Positions 32,268-43,365 of a stretch of DNA of 64,000 nucleotides are shown here, piece after piece. Each line of letters starts with the position of its first letter. The stretch's first letter is position 1. The notes below the pieces were generated by a model. That model made no database searches and was not told the DNA's origin. It saw only the letters and a list, made by a program, of their open reading frames with translations. The position numbers and the translations under genes are program-made. Source of the DNA: Hyphomicrobiales bacterium (lineage in GTDB: Bacteria; Pseudomonadota; Alphaproteobacteria; Rhizobiales; Rhizobiaceae); NCBI GenBank assembly GCA_017305935.1, contig JAFKJU010000028.1, forward strand, positions 1-64,000, in the 5' to 3' direction.

Positions 32268-32373
32268 TAGAGCATGTCGCGCAAAAGTGTGCAGCGGTTT
32301 TGCGAGAACGACATGCGAAAAACAAAGATCTAAAGCGCAAGGAGCTAATCTGAAAGATCGCGACGCGCTTTAG
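32268..32373. repeat. RIME1-like double-palindrome repeat
   Basis: Two successive palindromes fill this ~106-bp stretch. The first pairs GCATGTCG (32272-32279) with CGACATGC (32309-32316), with inner arms CGCAAAA and TTTTGCG. The second pairs AAAGCGC (32332-32338) with GCGCTTT (32365-32371). Size and two-palindrome layout match the rhizobial intergenic mosaic element RIME1. It sits between the regulator gene and the oiaX operator. Confidence 0.75.
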
Positions 32374-32426
32374 GCGTGTTTGGGCGGCTTGAAAAGTCTC
32401 GATATCGTCCCTTGCAATGTTGGAAT

Positions 32427-32443
32427 ACTCATTATACCAGTTG
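32427..32443 (+). promoter_or_regulatory. Probable regulator operator upstream of oiaX (copy 1)
   Basis: ACTCATTATACCAGTTG lies 29-45 bases before the oiaX start. Exactly the same 17 bases recur at 35093-35109 before apnO. The TATACCA half resembles GntR/FCD-type half-sites. Confidence 0.7.
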
Positions 32444-32471
32444 CGAGAGGGATGCCAGAGGAGAAGCCGCG

Positions 32472-33722
32472 ATGATCATCGTCACCTACCGGATCGAGAC
32501 GGCGGGCAGCATCGAAGCCATGGCGGAGAAGATCGCCAGCGATCAATCGACGGGCACTTTTGTCCCGGTCCCCGGCGAAACGCAGGAGTTGAAGCAGCGC
32601 GTCGCCGCCCGCGTTTTGTCGATCCGGTGGCTCACCGATGCCGAGCGCCCCTCCTGGCCGGAAGAGACCGGCAGGGGGCCGATCCGTCGCGCCGATGTCG
32701 AGATCGGCTTTCCGCTGGAGGCGGTCGGCACCGATCTTTCGGCGCTGATGACCATCGCCGTCGGCGGCATTTTCTCGATCAAGGGGTTTACCGGCCTGCG
32801 CGTTGTCGATCTCAAGCTGCCGGAGGCGTTTCGCGGCGTCTATCCCGGTCCGCAATTCGGCCTCGCCGGCAGCCGGCGGCTGACCGGCGTCGAGGGGCGG
32901 CCGATCATCGGCACCATCGTCAAACCGGCGCTAGGGCTTCGCCCGCACGAGACGGCCGAGCTGGTCGGCGAGCTGATCTCCTCCGGCGTCGATTTCATCA
33001 AGGACGACGAGAAGCTGATGAGCCCGGCCTATTCGCCACTCAAGGAGCGGGTGGCGGCGATCATGCCGAAAATTCTCGACCATGAGCAGAAGACCGGCAA
33101 GAAGGTGATGTATGCCTTCGGCATTTCCCACACCGATCCCGACGAGATGATGCGAAACCACGATCTGGTGCTGCAGGCCGGCGGCAATTGCGCCGTCATC
33201 AACATCAATTCGATCGGCATGGGGGCGATGGCCTTTTTGCGCAAGCGCTCCGGGCTTGTCCTGCATGCGCATCGCAACGGCTGGGACGTGCTGACCCGCC
33301 ATCCCGGCATCGGCCTCGATTTCCGCGTCTGGCAGCAGTTCTGGCGCCTGCTCGGCGTCGATCAGTTCCAGATCAACGGTATAGGCGTCAAATATTGGGA
33401 GCCGGACGATAGTTTTGTCCGTTCCTTCGAGGCGGTGACGACGCCGTTGTTCGAAGAAAGCGATTGCGCCTTGCCGGTCGCCGGCTCCGGCCAGTGGGGC
33501 GGGCAGGCGCCGGAAACATATCGCCGCACCGGCCGCACCACCGATCTGCTCTATCTCTGCGGCGGCGGCATCGTCAGCCATCCGGGCGGGCCGGCGGCCG
33601 GCGTGCGCGCGGTGACGCAGGCCTGGGAGGCGGCCGTCGCCGATATCCCGCTGGAAACCTATGCCAGGGACCATCCCGAACTCGCCGCCTCGCTCCAAAA
33701 ATTCGGCGGCAAGGGAGAATGA
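32472..33722 (+). CDS. oiaX: RuBisCO-like protein, 3-oxo-isoapionate-4-phosphate transcarboxylase/hydrolase
   Basis: The 416-residue protein is a form IV RuBisCO-like protein. It is predicted to cleave 3-oxo-isoapionate 4-phosphate to 3-phosphoglycerate and glycolate, as OiaX does in apiose catabolism. RuBisCO-type catalytic positions are retained: K151 in GTIVKPALGL, the carbamate/metal cluster K177-D179-E180 in DFIKDDE, and the histidine of LHAHRNGW. The ATG at 32472 follows AGAGGAGAAG. The function rests on the neighbours: the kinase gene starts 1 nt later, and the dehydrogenase and lactonase complete the pathway. A decarboxylase variant of the same family remains possible. Confidence 0.85.
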   Translation: MIIVTYRIETAGSIEAMAEKIASDQSTGTFVPVPGETQELKQRVAARVLSIRWLTDAERPSWPEETGRGPIRRADVEIGFPLEAVGTDLSALMTIAVGGIFSIKGFTGLRVVDLKLPEAFRGVYPGPQFGLAGSRRLTGVEGRPIIGTIVKPALGLRPHETAELVGELISSGVDFIKDDEKLMSPAYSPLKERVAAIMPKILDHEQKTGKKVMYAFGISHTDPDEMMRNHDLVLQAGGNCAVININSIGMGAMAFLRKRSGLVLHAHRNGWDVLTRHPGIGLDFRVWQQFWRLLGVDQFQINGIGVKYWEPDDSFVRSFEAVTTPLFEESDCALPVAGSGQWGGQAPETYRRTGRTTDLLYLCGGGIVSHPGGPAAGVRAVTQAWEAAVADIPLETYARDHPELAASLQKFGGKGE

Positions 33723-33723
33723 C

Positions 33724-35061
33724 ATGACCGACTCCCTGCTCCTCAGCTATTACGGCGACGATTTCACCGGCTCCACCGATGTCATGGAGGCGCTGGCCTC
33801 GAACGGTGTCGAGACGGTGCTGTTCCTCGATATTCCCGACGCGGCGCTGCTGGCGCGCTTTTCGCATGTGCGGGCGCTTGGGCTTGCCGGCACCAGCCGC
33901 AGCGAGACGCCTGCGTGGATGCAGGAGAAACTGACGCCGGCCTTTGCCTGGCTGAAGGCGCGGGGTGCGGCGATCTGCCATTACAAGGTCTGCTCGACCT
34001 TCGATTCCAGCCCCGAAGTCGGCAATATCGGCACGGCGGTGGAAATCGGCAAGGCGCTGTTTCACCAGCCCTACGTGCCGTTGATCGTCGGCGCGCCGCA
34101 GTTGAAGCGTTATACCGCCTTCGGCCATCTCTTCGCCGCCTATCAGGGCGAGGTCTATCGCATCGACCGCCATCCGGTGATGAGCCGGCATCCAGTGACG
34201 CCGATGCATGAGGCGGACTTGCGCCGGCATCTCTCCGGGCAAACGCTGCTTTCCACCGGCCTCGTCGATCTCGCCATCCTCGATCTCGCCGATGCAGATG
34301 CCCGCATCGATGCGCTTGCCGCAGGTAGCGATGGCATGCTGCTGTTCGATGTCGACAGTTTTTCGTCGCAGGCGCAGGCCGGCCGGGCCGTGTGGCGGCT
34401 GACGCCGCCGCAGGGCTGGTTCGTCGCCGGCTCCTCCGGCGTCGAATATGCCTTGCTATCTGCATGGAAAGAGCAGGGCCTGGTGCCCGGCACCGCCAGT
34501 TTCCCGAATCCCGGCAAGGCGGAGCGAATCGCCGTCGTCTCCGGCAGCGTCTCGCCGACCACCGAACGCCAGATCCGCACCGCGACGGTGCAAGGTTTCG
34601 AGGCTATCGCCGTCGATCCGCTTGGGCTGCTCGGCGAGGAGGGCGAGCGGGCCATGGACGCGGCCATCGCCGCCGGGCTTGGGGTTCTGGGACGCGGGTT
34701 AAGCCCGATCCTCTACACCGCGCTCGGCCCCTCGGCCGACCGAGGCGGCGAGATCGACCGCATCGCCGGCAGCCGTCATCGCCTCGGAAACATGCTGGGT
34801 GCCATGCTGCACCGGCTGGTGGCCGAGGCGCGGCTGACACGCGCCGTCATTGCCGGCGGCGATACCTCCAGCCATGCCCTGCGCCAGCTCGACGTGCAGG
34901 CCCTGACCACGCTGCTGCCGCTGCCGCAGACGCCCGGCTCACCGCTCTGCACCGCCCATGGGGCCAATGCCGCCACCAATGGCCTGCAGATCGCCCTCAA
35001 GGGCGGCCAGGTCGGCGCCGATGGCTATTTCGCCCAGATTCGCGACGGGCTGGCGGCGTGA
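33724..35061 (+). CDS. oiaK: 3-oxo-isoapionate kinase (four-carbon acid sugar kinase family)
   Basis: The 445-residue protein belongs to the DUF1537 / four-carbon acid sugar kinase family. The N-terminal sugar-binding domain begins YYGDDFTGSTDVMEAL, and the C-terminal nucleotide-binding domain carries VVSGSVSPTTERQI and IAGGDTSSHAL. Family members phosphorylate sugar acids. Here the substrate is inferred to be 3-oxo-isoapionate because the gene is directly coupled to the RuBisCO-like gene (1-nt gap). An 86-bp gap containing a second promoter/operator separates it from apnO. Confidence 0.82.
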   Translation: MTDSLLLSYYGDDFTGSTDVMEALASNGVETVLFLDIPDAALLARFSHVRALGLAGTSRSETPAWMQEKLTPAFAWLKARGAAICHYKVCSTFDSSPEVGNIGTAVEIGKALFHQPYVPLIVGAPQLKRYTAFGHLFAAYQGEVYRIDRHPVMSRHPVTPMHEADLRRHLSGQTLLSTGLVDLAILDLADADARIDALAAGSDGMLLFDVDSFSSQAQAGRAVWRLTPPQGWFVAGSSGVEYALLSAWKEQGLVPGTASFPNPGKAERIAVVSGSVSPTTERQIRTATVQGFEAIAVDPLGLLGEEGERAMDAAIAAGLGVLGRGLSPILYTALGPSADRGGEIDRIAGSRHRLGNMLGAMLHRLVAEARLTRAVIAGGDTSSHALRQLDVQALTTLLPLPQTPGSPLCTAHGANAATNGLQIALKGGQVGADGYFAQIRDGLAA

Positions 35062-35089
35062 AAACTTTCGACAGCAAGTGATATGCTGA

Positions 35090-35117
35090 TTGACTCATTA
35101 TACCAGTTGACTATAGT
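35090..35117 (+). promoter_or_regulatory. Internal promoter with operator (copy 2) before apnO
   Basis: TTGACT and TATAGT, 16 bases apart, form a good sigma-70 promoter in the oiaK-apnO gap. The 17-nt repeat ACTCATTATACCAGTTG (35093-35109) fills the spacer, where a bound regulator would block polymerase. It indicates that the apnO-transporter part of the locus has its own regulated start. Confidence 0.7.
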
Positions 35118-35147
35118 CGCCCCAACACAGCATTCAGGTGAGGAAAC

Positions 35148-37026
<1,879 letters not shown>

Positions 37027-37043
37027 GCCCTCCCAAGCCTGAC

Positions 37044-37076
37044 GGGCGCGGAACGGTTTTTGCCGGCTCCGCGCCC
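37044..37076 (+). other. Hairpin between the binding-protein gene and the DUF2291 gene
   Basis: A 9-bp stem (GGGCGCGGA / TCCGCGCCC) with further inner CGG/CCG pairing lies 17 bases after the stop. No T run follows, so it probably stabilises or partially attenuates the mRNA, raising binding-protein levels relative to the downstream ABC genes. Confidence 0.55.
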
Positions 37077-37101
37077 CGCTGCCGTTTCCGGGGATAATCC
37101 A

Positions 37102-37749
37102 ATGTCGCTGTCGCTGCCGCAGATGTGCGCCGCCACCGTTCTCGTCGCCTGTGTGCTGGCGATGAGCGGCTGCAAATTCGTCAAGACCGCCGACCAGCAG
37201 GCCGAAGCCGCCGCCGGCGCTTTCGATCCCGACAAGCTCGTCGCCGATATCTGGGACGCCAAGGTCGTTCCCTATCTCAAAGGGCGGGCCGGTTCCTTCC
37301 AGGACGTGTCGGCGCTGGTCTCCGGCAATCTCGATGCCGCCGCCCAGAAATACGGCCACAAGGAAAAGCAGGGCAACGCCCCCTGGACCTTCGCCGCCTC
37401 CGTCAAAGGAAAAATCGTCGCCGCCGAGACCAAGTCGCGCGCCGGCTCCGTCGACGTCGATGTCGACGGTGACGGCAAGGCGGATGTGCGTGTCGCCATC
37501 GGCCCGGCGATCCGCGGCACCGCCATCCGCGACGCCCTCGATTTCGTGAATTTCAACGAATTCAAGAACCAGATCGAATGGGCGCAATACGGCAAGGCGT
37601 TCAACACCCGCATCAACACGCTCTCTCTCGAAAAGCTGCCGCGCGACGGGCTTGTCGGCAGAGAGGTCGAGGCGCTCGGCGCCTATCCGCTGCCGGCGGC
37701 CGGGCAATTGCCGCAATTCGTGCCGGTCACCATCACGGTCGGAGGCTGA
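37102..37749 (+). CDS. DUF2291 family lipoprotein
   Basis: The 215-residue protein has a signal peptide ending in a lipobox-like MSGC with the acylated cysteine at C24. The family (DUF2291) is almost always found inside ribose-type ABC importer operons, between the binding protein and the ATPase. Its role is unknown; an accessory periplasmic role in transport is inferred. A DVDVDGDGKADV stretch in the middle could bind calcium. It is followed by the ATPase gene after 2 nt. Confidence 0.85.
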   Translation: MSLSLPQMCAATVLVACVLAMSGCKFVKTADQQAEAAAGAFDPDKLVADIWDAKVVPYLKGRAGSFQDVSALVSGNLDAAAQKYGHKEKQGNAPWTFAASVKGKIVAAETKSRAGSVDVDVDGDGKADVRVAIGPAIRGTAIRDALDFVNFNEFKNQIEWAQYGKAFNTRINTLSLEKLPRDGLVGREVEALGAYPLPAAGQLPQFVPVTITVGG

Positions 37750-37751
37750 CG

Positions 37752-39296
37752 ATGGGCGATACCGAAGACGGCGACGTCATCCTCGAACTGCGCGACATCA
37801 CCAAGGCCTATTCCGGCATCGTCGCGCTGAAGAAGGCCGATCTGAAACTGCGGCGCGGCGCGGTCAATGTGCTCGTCGGCGAAAACGGCGCCGGCAAGTC
37901 GACGATGATGCGCATCATCGCCGGCGTCGAGCGGCCGACGCTCGGCGAAATCTGGATGGAGGGCGAACGCATCCATCTCGATTCGCCTGGTGATGCCGTG
38001 CGCCACGGCATCGGCATCGTCTTCCAGGAGCTGAACCTGTTCGGCAACATGACTGTCGCCGAAAACATTTTTGCGACCCGCGAGCTGACGCGCGGCCTGT
38101 TCGGCATCGACCACAGGGCGCAGGTCGAAAAGGCCAATGAATTCCTCGACCGCCTCGAAGCCGGCATCACCGCCGATACGCTGGTCGAGGATCTGCCCAT
38201 CGGCCAGCAGCAGCTGGTCGAGATCGCCCGCGCCGTCTCGCTCGACACCCGCATCCTGATCATGGACGAGCCGACTTCGGCGCTATCGGCGGCCGAAGTC
38301 GATGTGCTCTTCCGGGTCATCGCCGAGTTGAAGGCGCAAGGGGTGGCCATCGTCTACATCTCGCATCGCCTCGAAGAGCTGATGCGCATCGGCGACTACA
38401 TCACCGTGCTCAAGGACGGCCAGATCACCGGCCATGCGCTGGTCAGGGATATCGATACCCGCTGGATCGTCCGCTCGATGATCGGCTCGGACGCAAAGGA
38501 TTTCGCCAGGGAGGTGGACCATGCGCTCGGAGACGAGGTGGTCCGCCTCGAAGACATCACCCTGCCGCGCGCCCAGGGCGGCTATGCCGTCGACCATGTG
38601 TCGCTGTCGGTGCGCAAGGGCGAGATCCTCGGCATTTACGGGCTGATGGGCGCCGGCCGCAGCGAGCTGTTCGAATGCATCATGGGCCGCCACGGCCATT
38701 ATACCGGCAAGGTTTTTGTCGATGGCCGCGAATTGCAGGAGCGCGACACCACCGGCCGCATCGCGCGCGGCATCGCGCTGATCCCCGAGGACCGGCAGCG
38801 CGAGGGGCTGGTGCAATGCCTGTCGATTGCCGAAAACCTGTCGCTCGCCAGCCTCGGCCAGTTCGTGAAATTCGGCTTCCATATCGAGCCGAAACGCGAA
38901 CGTAGCGCCATTGCCGAGGCGATCCGCAACCTGTCGATCAAGGCGCGCAACCCGGATTTCGAGGTCACCTCGATGTCGGGCGGCAACCAGCAGAAGGTGG
39001 TGATCGGCAAGGCGCTGATGACCGGCCCGAAAGTGCTTTTGATGGACGAGCCGAGCCGCGGCATCGATGTCGGCGCCAAGGCGGATGTGTTCCGCACCAT
39101 GCGGCGCCTGGCCGGCGAGGGCCTCGCCATATTGTTTTCCACCTCCGACCTCGAAGAGGTCATGGCGCTGTCGGATCGCATCGCCGTGATGAGCAATGGC
39201 CGTCTGATCGCGGTCATGGACCGCACTGAGGCCACCGAGGAAGCCATCGTGACCGCCTCCGCCGAGGGACACAAGACCAGAAGGATGCATGCGTGA
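37752..39296 (+). CDS. Sugar ABC transporter, duplicated ATPase
   Basis: The 514-residue RbsA-like protein has two fused nucleotide-binding domains. The first has a full Walker A (GENGAGKST), a signature region around LPIGQQQLVEIARA and Walker B (ILIMDEPTSAL). The second has a degenerate Walker A (GLMGAGRSE) but a good signature (MSGGNQQKVVIGKAL) and Walker B (LLMDEPSRGID). This asymmetry is normal for monosaccharide importers. The gene overlaps the following permease start (TGATG). Confidence 0.93.
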   Translation: MGDTEDGDVILELRDITKAYSGIVALKKADLKLRRGAVNVLVGENGAGKSTMMRIIAGVERPTLGEIWMEGERIHLDSPGDAVRHGIGIVFQELNLFGNMTVAENIFATRELTRGLFGIDHRAQVEKANEFLDRLEAGITADTLVEDLPIGQQQLVEIARAVSLDTRILIMDEPTSALSAAEVDVLFRVIAELKAQGVAIVYISHRLEELMRIGDYITVLKDGQITGHALVRDIDTRWIVRSMIGSDAKDFAREVDHALGDEVVRLEDITLPRAQGGYAVDHVSLSVRKGEILGIYGLMGAGRSELFECIMGRHGHYTGKVFVDGRELQERDTTGRIARGIALIPEDRQREGLVQCLSIAENLSLASLGQFVKFGFHIEPKRERSAIAEAIRNLSIKARNPDFEVTSMSGGNQQKVVIGKALMTGPKVLLMDEPSRGIDVGAKADVFRTMRRLAGEGLAILFSTSDLEEVMALSDRIAVMSNGRLIAVMDRTEATEEAIVTASAEGHKTRRMHA

Positions 39297-40360
39297 TGAC
39301 CAGCGCCACCCAGACGGCCGCTGCCGGCCCCGCCACCGGCGGCTCCCTGTTGCTGACCCTGATGAAACTGCGCACCTTCATCGCGCTGTTTGCGGTCATC
39401 GTCTTCTTCTCGATCTTCGCGCCGAATTTCCTCTCGACCGCGAACATGATCCTGATGTCGAAACACGCGACGCAGAACGCCTTCCTGGCGATCGGCATGA
39501 CCTTCGTCATCGTCACCGGCGGCATCGATCTCTCGGTCGGCTCCATCGTCGGGCTGTGCGGCATGATCGCCGGCGGCCTCATCCTGCACGGCATCGACCT
39601 GCCGATGGGCTATACGGTCTATTTCAACATCCTCGAAGTCGCCGTTATCGTCGCCATCGTCGGCATTGTCATCGGCATCCTCAACGGGTTGCTGATCACC
39701 CGGCTGAACGTCGCCCCGTTCATCGCAACGCTCGGCACGCTGTATGTGGCGCGCGGCATGGCGCTGCTCTATTCCGACGGCCAGACGCTGCCCAATCTCG
39801 TCGGCCGTCAAGACCTCGGCAATACCGGCTATGCGATCTTCGGTTCGGGTACATGGCTCGGCCTGCCGGTCTCTGTGTGGATGCTGATCGTCGTGGCGCT
39901 GGGGGCGGCCTATTTCGCCCGCTTCGTGCCACTGGGGCGGCATATCTTCGCCGTCGGCGGCAATGAGCGCGCCGCGCGCATGTCCGGCATCCGCGTCGAC
40001 CGGGTGAAAATGTTCGTCTACATGTTCTCCGGCTTCTGCGCCGCGCTTGTCGGCCTCGTCATCTCCTCCGAGCTGATGGCCGCGCATCCGGCGACCGGCA
40101 CCAATCTCGAACTCAATGCCATCGCCGCAGCCGTTCTCGGCGGCACCTCGATGTCGGGCGGGCGCGGCACCATTGGCGGCACCATCGTCGGCGCCTTCGT
40201 CATCGGCATTCTTTCCGATGGCCTTGTGATGATGGGCGTGTCATCCTTCTGGCAGATGGTCATCAAGGGTCTCGTCATCATCATCGCGGTAGTGGTCGAT
40301 CAGGCGCAACGAAAACTGCAGGCGCGCGTTACCCTGATGCAGATGGCAAAGCAGGGTTGA
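39296..40360 (+). CDS. Sugar ABC transporter, permease (RbsC type)
   Basis: The 354-residue membrane protein has about ten helices. It carries the family block MTFVIVTGGIDLSVGSIVGL near residue 80 and the AVLGGTSMSGGRGTIGGT loop near residue 280. The ATG at 39296 overlaps the stop of the ATPase gene, and its own stop overlaps the next gene's ATG (TGATGG). It forms the pore of the predicted apiose importer, as a homodimer by analogy with RbsC. Confidence 0.93.
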   Translation: MTSATQTAAAGPATGGSLLLTLMKLRTFIALFAVIVFFSIFAPNFLSTANMILMSKHATQNAFLAIGMTFVIVTGGIDLSVGSIVGLCGMIAGGLILHGIDLPMGYTVYFNILEVAVIVAIVGIVIGILNGLLITRLNVAPFIATLGTLYVARGMALLYSDGQTLPNLVGRQDLGNTGYAIFGSGTWLGLPVSVWMLIVVALGAAYFARFVPLGRHIFAVGGNERAARMSGIRVDRVKMFVYMFSGFCAALVGLVISSELMAAHPATGTNLELNAIAAAVLGGTSMSGGRGTIGGTIVGAFVIGILSDGLVMMGVSSFWQMVIKGLVIIIAVVVDQAQRKLQARVTLMQMAKQG

Positions 40361-41400
40361 TGGACATGGCAGAGTTGAACGGGGCCCTGATCGGCTGCGG
40401 TTTCTTCGCCGTCAATCAGATGCATGGCTGGAAGGATGTGGACGGCGCCGGGATCGTCGCGATCTGCGACCGCGATCCCGAGCGGCTGAAGGTCGTCGGC
40501 AACCAGTTCGGCATCGCCAGGCGCTATACCGATGCCGCCCAAATGTTTGCCGATGGCGGCTTCGATTTCGTCGATATCGCCACCACGGTGCAGAGCCACC
40601 GGGCGCTGGTCGAGATGGCCGCAGCCCACAAAATCCCGGCGATCTGCCAGAAACCTTTCGCGCCGACATTGGATGACGCCAAGGCCATGGTGAAAGCCTG
40701 CCGCGATGCCGGCATCCCCCTGATGATCCACGAAAATTTCCGCTGGCAGACGCCGATCCAGGCGGTGCGCAAGGCGCTGGAGGCGGGGGCCATCGGCACG
40801 CCCTTCTGGGGCCGCTTCTCCTTCCGCTCCGGCTTCGACGTTTTCGCCGCCCAGCCCTATCTGGCGGAAGGCTCGCGCTTCATCATCGAGGATCTCGGCA
40901 TCCATACGCTGGATATCGCCCGCTTCATCCTTGGCGACGTGACGTCGCTGACGGCGCGCACGAAACGGGTCAACCCTGATATCAAGGGCGAGGATGTCGC
41001 CACGATCCTGATGGATCATGAAAACGGCGCCACCTCCATCGTCGATGTCAGCTATGCGACCAAGCAGGCGGTGGAACCCTTCCCGGAAACCCTGATCGAA
41101 CTCGACGGCAGCGCGGGATCGCTGCGCCTGTCGCAGGGCTATCGCCTGACGATCACCAATGCCTCGGGCATCGATGTCACCGATGTCTCGCCACGACTGC
41201 TCTCCTGGGCCTCGCGGCCCTGGCACAATATCCAGGAAAGCGTTTTCGCCATCCAGCAGCATTGGGCGGATTCCCTAAAAGCCGGGGTCGAGACCTCGAC
41301 CTCGGGCGCCGACAATCTCAAAACCTTTGCGCTGGTCGAAGCGGCCTATGCAAGCGCTGCCTCCGGCCAGCCGGTCGATATCGGAGGGCTGCTCAGATGA
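40360..41400 (+). CDS. apsD: D-apiose dehydrogenase (Gfo/Idh/MocA family)
   Basis: The 346-residue oxidoreductase has an N-terminal Rossmann domain (ALIGCGFFAVNQMHGW, residues ~9-24) and the family EKP-type motif as QKPFAPTLDDA. The catalytic region IHENFRWQTP and the His-containing DLGIHTLDIARF follow. It is predicted to oxidise D-apiose to D-apionolactone with NAD+. The ATG at 40360 overlaps the permease stop and the stop overlaps the lactonase ATG. Substrate is inferred from the locus. Confidence 0.82.
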   Translation: MDMAELNGALIGCGFFAVNQMHGWKDVDGAGIVAICDRDPERLKVVGNQFGIARRYTDAAQMFADGGFDFVDIATTVQSHRALVEMAAAHKIPAICQKPFAPTLDDAKAMVKACRDAGIPLMIHENFRWQTPIQAVRKALEAGAIGTPFWGRFSFRSGFDVFAAQPYLAEGSRFIIEDLGIHTLDIARFILGDVTSLTARTKRVNPDIKGEDVATILMDHENGATSIVDVSYATKQAVEPFPETLIELDGSAGSLRLSQGYRLTITNASGIDVTDVSPRLLSWASRPWHNIQESVFAIQQHWADSLKAGVETSTSGADNLKTFALVEAAYASAASGQPVDIGGLLR

Positions 41401-43343
41401 CGATTTCCGCCGACCGCGCCTTTCTGCTCTACGGCACGACGCAAGTCGAACCCGCCCCGACCGAGCTGAAGGCCGGCCGGTTGACGGCGAAATTTTCCGG
41501 TGGCGCCCTGCGCCGCATCGCCTATGACGGCGTCGAGGTGCTGCGCGCCATCTCCTTCCTGGTGCGCGACCGCGATTGGGGCACATACGATCCGGCGTTG
41601 TCCGACCTCACGGTCGAGCAGGACGCGGAAAAATTCATCGTGCGCTATCGTTCCCGCTGCGCCGGGCCTGACGGCACGGAACTCACTATTGCCGCAACGA
41701 TCACCGGCACGCCTGAAACGCTGACCTTCGAAGCGAGCGCCGAGACGCCGACCGGGTTCGAAACCAATCGCTGCGGCTTCTGCATCCTCCATCCCATCGT
41801 CGGTCTTGCCGGCGCGCCGGTCACCGTCGAGCATGTCGACGGCACGGTTGAGGAAACACGTCTGCCCGACCATATCGAGCCATGGCAGCCCTTCAAGGAA
41901 ATGCGGGCGATCACCCATGCCGTCCTGCCCGGCGTCGCCGCGGAATGCCGTATGGAGGGCGACACTTTCGAGATGGAAGACCAGCGCAACTGGTCCGACG
42001 CCTCCTACAAGACCTATGTGCGGCCGTTGGCGCTGCCCTGGCCCTATCGTATCGCCGCCGGTGAGGCGGTGACTCAGAAAATCACGCTGACTATCCGTGA
42101 TGATCGAAGTGAATCGCAGGCGATGCAAGAGCTTGCCGCCGGACCGATCCGCCTGCATTGGGGCGAGGGCACCGGCATTCTGCCGTCCATCGGCCTTGCG
42201 GTGTCGCCGGACGAGGCGGCCGTGACGCTAGCGGCGCTGGAAGAGGTCGGCGATTTCGGCGCGCAGGAATTGCTGCTGCATTTCGATCCCGAGGCCGGCC
42301 ATGGCCGCGGCACCATCGAGGCTTTTGCCGCGCTCAGCCATCACTATCGCGGCTGCCTGACCATGGAAATCGCCGTGCCCTGCCAGCGCCCGCTCGGCGA
42401 GGAGATGGAGGAGATCGCCGCCTTCGCCCACGAGGCCGGTCTGAAGCTCGATGCTATCATCGTCTCGCCCTCCGTCGACAGGCAATCGACACCACCCGGC
42501 AGTGCCTGGCCGGATTGCCCCGCATTGGACGACGTCTATACGGCGGCGAAAACCGCCTTTCCGTCGACCTGCATCGGCGGCGGCATGTTGAGCTATTTCA
42601 CCGAGATCAACCGCAAGCGCGTGCCGGCGGAGCGGCTGGCCTTCGTCAGCCACGCCACCAACCCGATTGTCCACGCCGCCGACGATGAAAGCGTCATGCA
42701 GACGCTGGAGGCGCTGCCCTTCATTACCCGCTCGCTGCGGGCCGTCTATGGCGAAAAACCCTATCGCATCGGCCCCTCGACCATCCCCATGCGCCAGAAC
42801 CCCTATGGCAGCCGCACCATGGACAATCCGGGTGGCGGACGCATTGCCATGGCCCATCGCGATCCGCGCCATAACGCTTTGTTCGGCGCCGCCTTCGCGC
42901 TGGGTTATGCCGCCCGCGTTGCCGGCGCTGGGCTGGAGCGGCTGACGCTCTCGGCCGTGACCGGCCCTTTCGGCCTGATCGCCGGCCCCGGCGAACCGAT
43001 GCCGGAAGGCGCCTTGCGCCCGCTCGCCCATGTGGTGCGGGCCTTGGCGATGATGGCCGGCTGGACATGGCGCGAGGTTGTTTCCTCCCGTCCGCACGAG
43101 CTTCTGGCGCTGGCGGGCGAAAGCCGCGACGGCGAACGGGGGCTGTTGGTCACCAACATCACTTCGCAGACCCAGACCGCCGACCTCTCTGCCCTCGGCC
43201 TTACCGATGCATCGCTGGCGATACTCGACGAAAACACCGTGCTTGAGGCGGCCCACGACCGCTTCGACGAAACCGCTTTCACCGGTCCGCATCTGACGCT
43301 GCGCCCTTACGCCGTCGCGCGCCTTGCCCGGCAGAACGCATAG
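41397..43343 (+). CDS. apnL: D-apionate lactonase
   Basis: The 648-residue cytosolic protein is predicted to hydrolyse D-apionolactone to D-apionate, the step after apiose dehydrogenase. It has no signal peptide. The first ~260 residues look beta-rich and the rest resembles a (beta/alpha)8 glycosidase-like barrel plus a small beta domain. The family has no simple motif I can cite, so the call leans on size and on coupling to apsD (ATGA overlap at 41397-41400). A terminator follows. Confidence 0.78.
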   Translation: MTISADRAFLLYGTTQVEPAPTELKAGRLTAKFSGGALRRIAYDGVEVLRAISFLVRDRDWGTYDPALSDLTVEQDAEKFIVRYRSRCAGPDGTELTIAATITGTPETLTFEASAETPTGFETNRCGFCILHPIVGLAGAPVTVEHVDGTVEETRLPDHIEPWQPFKEMRAITHAVLPGVAAECRMEGDTFEMEDQRNWSDASYKTYVRPLALPWPYRIAAGEAVTQKITLTIRDDRSESQAMQELAAGPIRLHWGEGTGILPSIGLAVSPDEAAVTLAALEEVGDFGAQELLLHFDPEAGHGRGTIEAFAALSHHYRGCLTMEIAVPCQRPLGEEMEEIAAFAHEAGLKLDAIIVSPSVDRQSTPPGSAWPDCPALDDVYTAAKTAFPSTCIGGGMLSYFTEINRKRVPAERLAFVSHATNPIVHAADDESVMQTLEALPFITRSLRAVYGEKPYRIGPSTIPMRQNPYGSRTMDNPGGGRIAMAHRDPRHNALFGAAFALGYAARVAGAGLERLTLSAVTGPFGLIAGPGEPMPEGALRPLAHVVRALAMMAGWTWREVVSSRPHELLALAGESRDGERGLLVTNITSQTQTADLSALGLTDASLAILDENTVLEAAHDRFDETAFTGPHLTLRPYAVARLARQNA

Positions 43344-43365
43344 CCGGCTATTTCCTGGCATGAAA

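Noticed and set aside
32472-33722. True carbon-fixing RuBisCO
   Set aside because: It is a form IV-like protein embedded in a sugar-acid catabolic operon, with no phosphoribulokinase, small subunit or other Calvin cycle genes nearby.
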